A program made the translations under genes and the position numbers. A stretch of DNA of 64,000 bases, taken from positions 86,124,148 to 86,188,147 of the forward strand of contig NC_092630.1 of NCBI RefSeq assembly GCF_039555335.1. Direction: 5' to 3'. Below the pieces are notes generated by a model. It saw only the letters and a list, made by a program, of their open reading frames with translations. It ran no database searches and was not told where the DNA came from. The stretch's first letter is position 1. Each line of letters begins with the position of its first letter. The stretch is from Amphiura filiformis. Lineage: Eukaryota; Echinodermata; Ophiuroidea; Amphilepidida; Amphiuridae. Of this stretch, positions 46,901 through 55,900 are shown piece after piece.

Positions 46901-49900
46901 CAACAAAAGTCGTTTTAAGGAAATTTACAATTTTAGGAAAAACTTGTTTACGTTCAGGCGATTGATGGCGGGAAGTTTCAAAATGACAAATCTAAAATTC
47001 TTTGAAACAACACATGAAAAACCTGAATTTTGTCCTCAATATTTACTCGTGAGCGGTATGTAATACCTTATTTTGTTCCTGACAAAATTATTTACACAAT
47101 ATTATAAGATCTCTGTACAATACTAACGGAAGTAGTAAAATTTGAAGCCAATTTACGCACGTCGACATGACAAATTTTCTCTGCCGTATTTTCAACACTC
47201 GACATAAACTGACGATCGGCAGGTAAACAAATCCAAATATTTACAAAAATATACCTTGTGCAGAGGCATGCAATCATTTTTAAATGCATAATAACGATGA
47301 AAAACTACCACGAACACGTGAGCATCGTGACTCTTCTCTAAATATGAATTTGACAAAAGCTGAATTCGGCCATTGACAACACACGGGAGGTAAGCTTACA
47401 AATAGGCCAAAAATCTGAAATCGCATTTTGGCTCTCCGTTTCAATAGTAGGTTATGGAAGTATTTGATGGTCACACAAGCTGTGTCTTGTAATTACTGTC
47501 ACACGTTGCTGGCCTTAAATGGCATTGAACTTTGCAGTAACAGGTGTCAAAAACACAACCAACACAAATTCCGTAGCACACTAATCCATCAAATGCATTT
47601 GGACAAGTGAATTACTGCATAGTGGGGAATTAACCCCAGACAGAGACAAGGAAACACAACAGGAACGCAACTTCTTGGGAGTTGGGACCACTTATTGACC
47701 ATTAGGATAGACAATAATTTTATTTTTATATAAGGCCCTTCGCACTTGATTATTAGTTTCCTGTTTAAGATTTTGAAAAAGGGACGAGGTGACTTTTAAT
47801 TATTAATTATTAATTATCTTTTATTTTCTTTATTTAGTTTGAACTATTACAAGCAACTATTGACTTGTTTTGACTAGAACGGGCATTTAATTATTTCACA
47901 ACAATATTTGATTTTATAAATAAGTGAAGGTGGCGTTGTACTCTTTGTTCATTCATCATTATTGTTGATATTATTAAAGTCAGAAAATGGCAAGTAGAAG
48001 TAGTTGAAAGTTATTTTAAAGGAGAAAATTAGAAATAAAAAATAATTAATTAATTATTTTGAGATTTTCAATTTTGGACGCGGGCGGTAAACAGGAAACT
48101 AATAATCAAGTGCGAAGGGCCTAATCATCAATTAAAGATTCCAGCCATTAAGCATAAAAGCCCAATAAAACCAGACAAAAAGGGGGAGATTCCAAAGTAA
48201 GGGGCGAAAAGGCTCAACCCAATTTCTATTCTTCAGCGACCAGCCGACTGAGGAACATGAATCCCAATCCCAAATACAAAAACTTTTCACCAGGTTCGCC
48301 GTTGTGTGTATTTTATATATATACTTCCCGTCAATCATGCCACTGGTTTTCCATATTAAAATAATTAAATTTGAAAATACATAATCAATATCATGCAACT
48401 ATAGAAGTGCTGTGATACTGATTTCTATTTGGCAATGTTTTTCTTCACACGTGACATGTTCCTTGTTAAAAGTATACATTTTGTGCGCTTTTCATCAGAA
48501 TTGCCTTTGGAGATGTTTGTTTCTGCATAAAAGCAACACAGTATAGGTAATTATAAAAAAATCGAAAATATTTTAAGGATACCTTTGGATTCCTGAATTG
48601 TTTTCTATTTTGCAAGATGTGATTTGCTATATTATCAAGCAAATATACCAGATATCATGGTTATACTAAACACAGCCAAAATAAAAAGTCTCCAGTAGTT
48701 CCATCCCCATTTACTCAGAGTCTGATGAGTTTATGGCAAAATCATTTTCATAATAATTTTCTATACACTTTCCTTCGGAGGTTGATACCAAATTTGATAT
48801 CAATAGTTTAATCATCGTGAGCAGAGGAACCTTTGTTTGGAAATTCGTGCAATTTGAAAAATGACATAGGGAATTGTATCACGTAGCGGAACTAGCTTGA
48901 GTGCCAAGAATTACGTTGCCTGAATAGGCCGGCAGGTTAAAGGTTTACCCATGCATGTCAAAATGCAAATCAAATACCCCGCTCTTTCAATTGTGCGCAG
49001 GCAAGTGTACAATGATTCCTGTACGGGTTGCTTCAGGCCACATAATAAGCTGATACCATGCGTTGACTTTTGCGTGATCAATTAAGTAATTTGTCATTTT
49101 TGAAATTGCACGAATTTCCAAACAACGGCTCCTATGCTCACAATGATTAAACTTTTGATATCAAATTTGGTATTAACCTTTGAAGGAAAGTGTATAGAAA
49201 ATTATTATACAAATTATCTTGCCATAAACTCATCAGACTCTGATTAAATGGGGACGGAACTACTGGAGACTTTTTAATTTGGCTGTGTTTATATTCACAA
49301 TTATGATTAAATTATACCTATCAAATTTGGGCATATGGTTCACAAAAATTACTATTTTAATTTTGACTAAAAATGATAAAATACAAGAACAACATTGTAC
49401 CACCCTTTTAGTAAAATCTCATTAATAGTTGTATACATTGCATATATTCCTCATTTAGGCTTGATCACATTTTGTATTGGCTTTGCTGATACTGCCGATT
49501 GCAAAAACAAATTTACTTAATTAATTGATAAAATATTCTCATCTTGTCTATGTGAAACTAAAATGGTAATGATAATGAGATTTGGATAAAAGAAGGGTAC
49601 GATTGCTTTGTAGTATTGTTTTCATTACACATCTTTAAATTTTGAAATTAATTTGAACATTCTCCGTTTATGCCAGGCTCCTATAATTTTCAATGATTCA
49701 TTTAAAGCTATTTAAAATACTTCTTATTTGCAAGGACAATTTGAAAGGGTTTCGGAGGTTCATCAGTATGGTGCGAAAGGGAGCTAGCATGTGATAGTCT
49801 TTCAGTATCTTGATAAGCAAATGGAACACTTTACCTCTTCCTCTGTCTTGAAGGATGAAACACACACCACTGGACCAAATATTTCCTCTTGCATACTGGC

Positions 49901-52900
49901 AGAACTGTCTGGAACATTAGTAATCACTGTAGGTCTCATAAAATAACCCTGGTATATAGAAGAAAGATAAAAAAAAAGACTAGAATACTGGTAGAACTGT
50001 CTGGAACATTAGCTATCACTGTAGGCCTCATAAAATAACCCTGGTATATAGAGGAAAGATTAAAAAAAGACTAGAATACTGGCAGAACTGTCTGGAACAT
50101 TAGTAATCACTGTAGGCCTCATAAAATAACCCTGGTATATAGAGGAAAGATAAAAAAAAAAGACTAGAATACTGGTAGAACTGTCTGGAACATTAGTAAT
50201 CACTGTAGGCCTCATAAAATAACCCTGGTATATAGAGGAAAGATAAAAAAAAAGTCTAGAATACTGGTAGAACTGTCTGGAACATTAGTAATCACTGTAG
50301 GTCTCATAAAATAACCCTGGTATATAGAGGAAAGATTAAAAAAAAGACTAGAATACTGGCAGAACTGTCTGGAACATTAGTAATCACTGTAGGCCTCATA
50401 AAATAACCCTGGTATATAGAGGAAAGATAAAAAAAAAGACTAGAATACTGGTAGAACTGTCTGGAACATTAGTAATCACTGTAGGTCTCATAAAATAACC
50501 CTGGTATATAGAGGAAAGATAAAAAAAGACTAGAATACTGGTAGAACTGTCTGGAACATTAGTAATCAGTGTAGGTCTCATAAAATAACCCTGGTATATA
50601 GAGGAAAGATAAAAAAAAAGACTAGAATACTGGTAGAACTGTCTGGAACATTAGTAATCACTGTAGGCCTCATAAAATAACCCTGGTATATAGAGGAAAG
50701 ATTAAAAAAAAGACTAGAATACTGGCAGAACTGTCTGGAACATTAGTAATCACTGTAGGTCTCATAAAATAACCCTGGTATATAGAGGAAAGATTAAAAA
50801 AAAGACTAGAATACTGGCAGAACTGTCTGGAACATTAGTAATCACTGTAGGCCTCATAAAATAACCCTGGTATATAGAGGAAAGATAAAAAAAAAGACTA
50901 GAATACTGGTAGAACTGTCTGGAACATTAGTAATCACTGTAGGTCTCATAAAATAACCCTGGTATATAGAGGAAAGATTAAAAAAAAGACTAGAATACTG
51001 GCAGAACTGTCTGGAACATTAGTAATCACTGTAGGTCTCATAAAATAACCCTGGTATATAGAGGAAAGATAAAAAAAAGACTAGAATACTGGTAGAACTG
51101 TCTGGAACATTAGTAATCACTGTAGGTCTCATAAAATAACCCTGGTATATAGAGGAAAGATAAAAAAAGACTAGAATACTGGTAGAACTGTCTGGAACAT
51201 TAGTAATCACTGTAGGCCTCATAAAATAACCCTGGTATATAGAGGAAAGATAAAAAAAAAGACTAGAATACTGGTAGAACTGTCTGGAACATTAGTAATC
51301 ACTGTAGGTCTCATAAAATAACCCTGGTATATAGAGGAAAGATAAAAAAAAAGACTAGAATACTGGTAGAACTGTCTGGAACATTAGTAATCACTGTAGG
51401 TCTCATAAAATAACCCTGGTATATAGAGGAAAGATAAAAAAAAAGACTAGAATACTGGTAGAACTGTCTGGAACATTAGTAATCACTGTAGGCCTCATAA
51501 AATAACCCTGGTATATAGAGGAAAGATTAAAAAAAAGACTAGAATACTGGCAGAACTGTCTGGAACATTAGTAATCACTGTAGGTCTCATAAAATAACCC
51601 TGGTATATAGAGGAAAGATAAAAAAAAAGACTAGAATACTGGCAGAACTGTCTGGAACATTAGTAATCACTGTAGGTCTCATAAAATAACCCTGGTATAT
51701 AGAGGAAAGATAAAAAAAAAGACTAGAATACTGGTAGAACTGTCTGGAACATTAGCTATCACTGTAGGCCTCATAAAATAACCCTGGTATATAGAGGAAA
51801 GATAAAAAAAAGTCTAGAATACTGGTAGAACTGTCTGGAACATTAGCTATCACTGTAGGCCTCATAAAATAACCCTGGTATGTAGATAAAAAAAGTCTAG
51901 AATACTGCAGGGGCTATTTTTGAAGGAAAAAATCACTGCACGTTAGCAAACATAAAATCTGAAAGATCAGCTAGCGGAGACAAGCTTGAGGGGAAGGGGT
52001 TGCTGGCAGAGGGGTTGTGTCACCTCGAGTTCTGTAAACTTTTACAAATCACGTGTTAAAATCACACATTTTACTGACTCATTTTTGACGTTACGTGCTG
52101 AGAGCTGAGAGCACATCACTCAGACATACCAAATTGCATTCTGAATATGAGGAATAATTTTATTTTTAATTACCTACAGCTCCATGAAAGTACACACTAG
52201 GATCATTAATGTCATTAAGTTTATGGTATTTATGGTTTTGATATGCAAAAAAGAATACAAACTCTGCAAAAATGCATAAAATGCACACAGGTGCCTACAA
52301 TTGGACAAAATTAATATCTGTAAAATGTCATAATAATAAAAAAATCCTTTTGATTCACTGAGAAGGGTAGGTTTCATTTAAAATGACATTCTGTTTAATT
52401 GAATTATCATTTTTGATAACTCCATAAAAGTACACAGAACCTCTTTATTAAATGTTGAATGAAATACACAATTCTGCAACTTAATATAACCCTGGTATAT
52501 AGAGGAAAGATAAAAAGACAGGAGTACTGGTAGAACTGTCTGGAACATTAGCTATAACTGTAGGTCTCATAAATGTTGAATGAAATACACACGTGTCCCT
52601 ACCATCTCTTAACCTGTCGCACAGTAGCATAAAGTTCTCAAAATCTGATAAGATTTCTGCAACTTAAAATAACCCTAGTATATAGAGGAAAGATAAAAAG
52701 ACAGGAGTACTGTCTGGAACATTAGCTATCACTGTAGGTCTCATAAAATAACCCTGGTATATAGAAGAAAGACAAAAAAAAAAGTCTAGAATACTGGCAG
52801 AACTCTCTGGAACATTAGCTATCACTGATAGGTATGTCAAAATATCCCAAAACTTGGAACTTTTTATGTTGAAACTTATGGCTAGCATGCAGAGCATTAA

Positions 52901-55900
52901 CGACATAGTGACGGCAAGTGTCACCGCCTTTTACATTCATAGTAACGTAACCCCGCATCACTCCATATACAGCATCTACCTAGATGCATCTTTGCATATG
53001 CATGAATAATTAATTAGCTCCTCTAAACTTACATTCTTATTTTTCTCTGGAAGAATTAGTTCCTCTTCCCCACACATCACTATTCCTCCATCTTTCTTAG
53101 CAATCTCCACATAACCTTTGACCTTGTTGTGATGTTGATGGCTGATCAGTGCTCCCATTTTGGTATTAGGATCATCTGGAGCCCCAACAGTTATTTTTCT
53201 GAAGATGAAAGAGAAAATAAAATGAAAACCTGGATAACATATCCTCTGTCTGCTAGGGTAATTTTCCAGTTCATATTTTTTATTGTCACTTTTAATCTTG
53301 AACTCTGAAGTTACCATGGAAACAATTAACACATCACTTATGACAACATTTTGTCTATTCACTTACTTTGTTTCTGCCACAAATTTGTCAATAAATTTGT
53401 CAAATAGATTTTCTTGTACATAGATTCTGCTGCTACAGAGACATATCTCCCCTTGGTTTGCGAAGCTGGATCTGATGCACGTCTGCACACACTCATCAAG
53501 ATTTATGTCATCAAATACTATGGCTGGATTCTTACCTCCAAGCTATCAAAGAGGATACAATGATATCATTGTTTATATATAATGTATATGTTTGTTGTTT
53601 TTGAACGCACCACTGGTTAAGCGTGTGCCACTGATAGATAAGTGTATGTTCCAATAAATAAATAAATAAAGTATTATGTTTTTAAATAGACTACTAACAG
53701 TATAATGAAAGCAAGTTAGCAAGCAAGCAACATACTTCATACTTGTACAAGTGAGACTTATCTACAGCCCACAAAGAATTAAGGTAACAGTTATGTTCAC
53801 CTCTATCCTAAACAAAGACAAATATCTTGAGGGCACGGACACCGCACGGTGGCTCAGTGGTTACGGCCTTGGACTCCTAATCTGAGAGCTTGCTCGACGT
53901 GCATGGGTTTGATTCCCCGTTCCACCACCGTGTTGCGCCCTTGGGCAAGGCGCTTTGCCTCACCCCACCCAGGTGCAATGGGAAGCTGTTAGGGGTAGTC
54001 ACAGTCGTTGTACTGATGAACCCTGCGCCACTTGTAGGCTGCAAACGTGGTTCCGACATATTCTAATGACGGCGGAATAAATGTAAAGTGCTTTGAGGCT
54101 GTTTACGACATTTTTTTTTTAATCTTAAAACTAAAACCAGCAGCTAGTACATGTACCCTTAGCTCTAATGTAAGACCTCATATTTGTAGAAATCAGTTGA
54201 GAATTAAAGGAACTATGATCTAAAACCCAAGGAAGGAACAAAATCAAAAGTTGCACTTCAATGTTTTAATCTATGGAAAGCACATGCTAGTTCTCTTGTT
54301 CGTCTCTTGTTGGTCTCTTGTTCTAGAACACTTTGTATACAAATCAACAGCGCGTGAAATGGAGCAAACTGCAACTTTTGAATGTGCATTTTCCATGACA
54401 TTTTGGATCATTGTGCCTTTATTTCTTGACCGATTTCAACAAATGAGGCCTTAAAATCAAACTGATGGTAGCTTGTTCAAATCATGACATATCTGTCTTT
54501 GTTTAGAACATACAGGGGTGCAAAATAACTGTATAATGTTGTTACAACCTGGGCATTGTGACCTACCTCCAGTGATAACTTTTTACAATTTGGTGCACTA
54601 GATCGGATAATATTCTGAGCCGTTGCAGTACCCCCAGTAAATGAGAGCAACGGTACCTCAGGGTGCTCCACCAATGCCTGGCCTGCTTTGTGACCATAAC
54701 CAAACACAAAGTTGACTACACCATGAGGAAGACCTAATCAGATATGAAACAAAGAAAAATACATATTGAAGAAGCTGGGCTTTTGTGATTCAGAATAGTA
54801 CATGGTACATGTTTGGTTAACCACTCCTCTCTATTTCTCTCATCCCCTTCTCTCTTCCTCCCCCTCTATCTTTCTGTCATCTCTCCCTCATCAATCTGTC
54901 TCCCTCTCTCCTCCTCATTCTCCTCCATCTCTTCAATTCATCTGTCTAAATAGGTTCTTTATGGTTGAAGGTAACAGGGATATGCCTGTGCCACAGTTTT
55001 TGTATATCAATGGGTAGATTTTCAGTGAATACCAATTTGGGCAAATGTGGCCTTAAAAGCACTCAATAAGCTAATATGGGTGCTATTACTGAAAAACTAG
55101 TCTACTGATGGATATAGCAAAAACAGCAAAGCAAAAAATATGTTCAGTATATAGAAAGACCCCCGGGTTCATCTGTCTCTTCCTCAGAAGTGCTCACCTG
55201 CTTCATTCATAATTTGTGCCAGTCTCCATGATGTGACTGATGTCATCTCACTAGGCTTACACACACATGTATTCCCTGTGGCAATACATGGTGCTATCTT
55301 GAATGTGAGTAGATATAATGGCAGGTTCCATGGGCTGATTAGACCTGCCACTCCAACAGGTTGTCTCATTGTGTAGTTTACAGCACCTACTTTTTCTAAA
55401 ATGGAGGAGCTGAAAGTAAACACAGGAAAAACCTATAAAATATTTTATAGAAGTTAAAATTAAATCAGTTTTGTCTATCTCACTCATTTTGCAAGCATGC
55501 ACACATTTTACATGCATTGGTTCATATCAGTCTATACCTGGGTCAAATTTAAGCAGTGGTCCGGGACGGTAGATTTTGCATTGGACCAGTAAATTTATTT
55601 GGTTGATACTCCGCTCGTTGAATTAGAATTAAATTAAACTTCTTCACGATTACGTCACCAGAGTGAGATTGTGGAGGGTGGTTCCGGGCTTAGCTCACTT
55701 CACTTCTTTCTCTTGCGTTGCACGCTGCAAATTAGATACAGCAAATCAATCTCTTTTTTGAGCTCTGTCTGAACAGCCTGCCGTGTTTATTCATCATAGA
55801 GTGTCGATTACCAAACAAGGGATTTGTGAACACGCCACTCTGGACATTTCATGGCTGTGCCCAGAATCTGTAATTTATGTTGTCTAAAACAAGCGACCCA

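Larger units (their letters stand above)
40812..47443 (-). mobile_element. LTR retrotransposon with gag only, in ALDH8A1 intron 7
   Basis: Two LTRs of about 1.65 kb (40812-42462 and 45797-47443) flank a 3.3-kb interior. Read on the minus strand the LTRs start TGAAACGGAGAGCC and end CCCGTTACA (TG..CA). The target duplication is ATAG (40808-40811 and 47444-47447). A primer-binding site follows the 5' LTR and a purine tract precedes the 3' LTR. The only long frame is a gag-like ORF; no protease, reverse transcriptase or integrase is recognisable in the remaining 2 kb, so it is probably non-autonomous. The LTRs differ at roughly 20-30 places, mostly single-base indels, implying a fairly recent insertion. 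It lies in the same orientation as the host gene. Confidence 0.9.

Noticed and set aside
50396-51222. Minus-strand frames repeating [20 protein letters not shown]
   Set aside because: Not separate genes: they are translations of the exon-7-derived minisatellite.
49902-51905. CRISPR-like array
   Set aside because: The units are contiguous tandem copies without unique spacers, in animal intron sequence; a minisatellite explains it.
53877-54059. Possible genuine tRNA gene at the A/B boxes
   Set aside because: The tRNA-like head does not fold convincingly by eye and continues into a SINE body, so it is a retroposon, not a tRNA gene.
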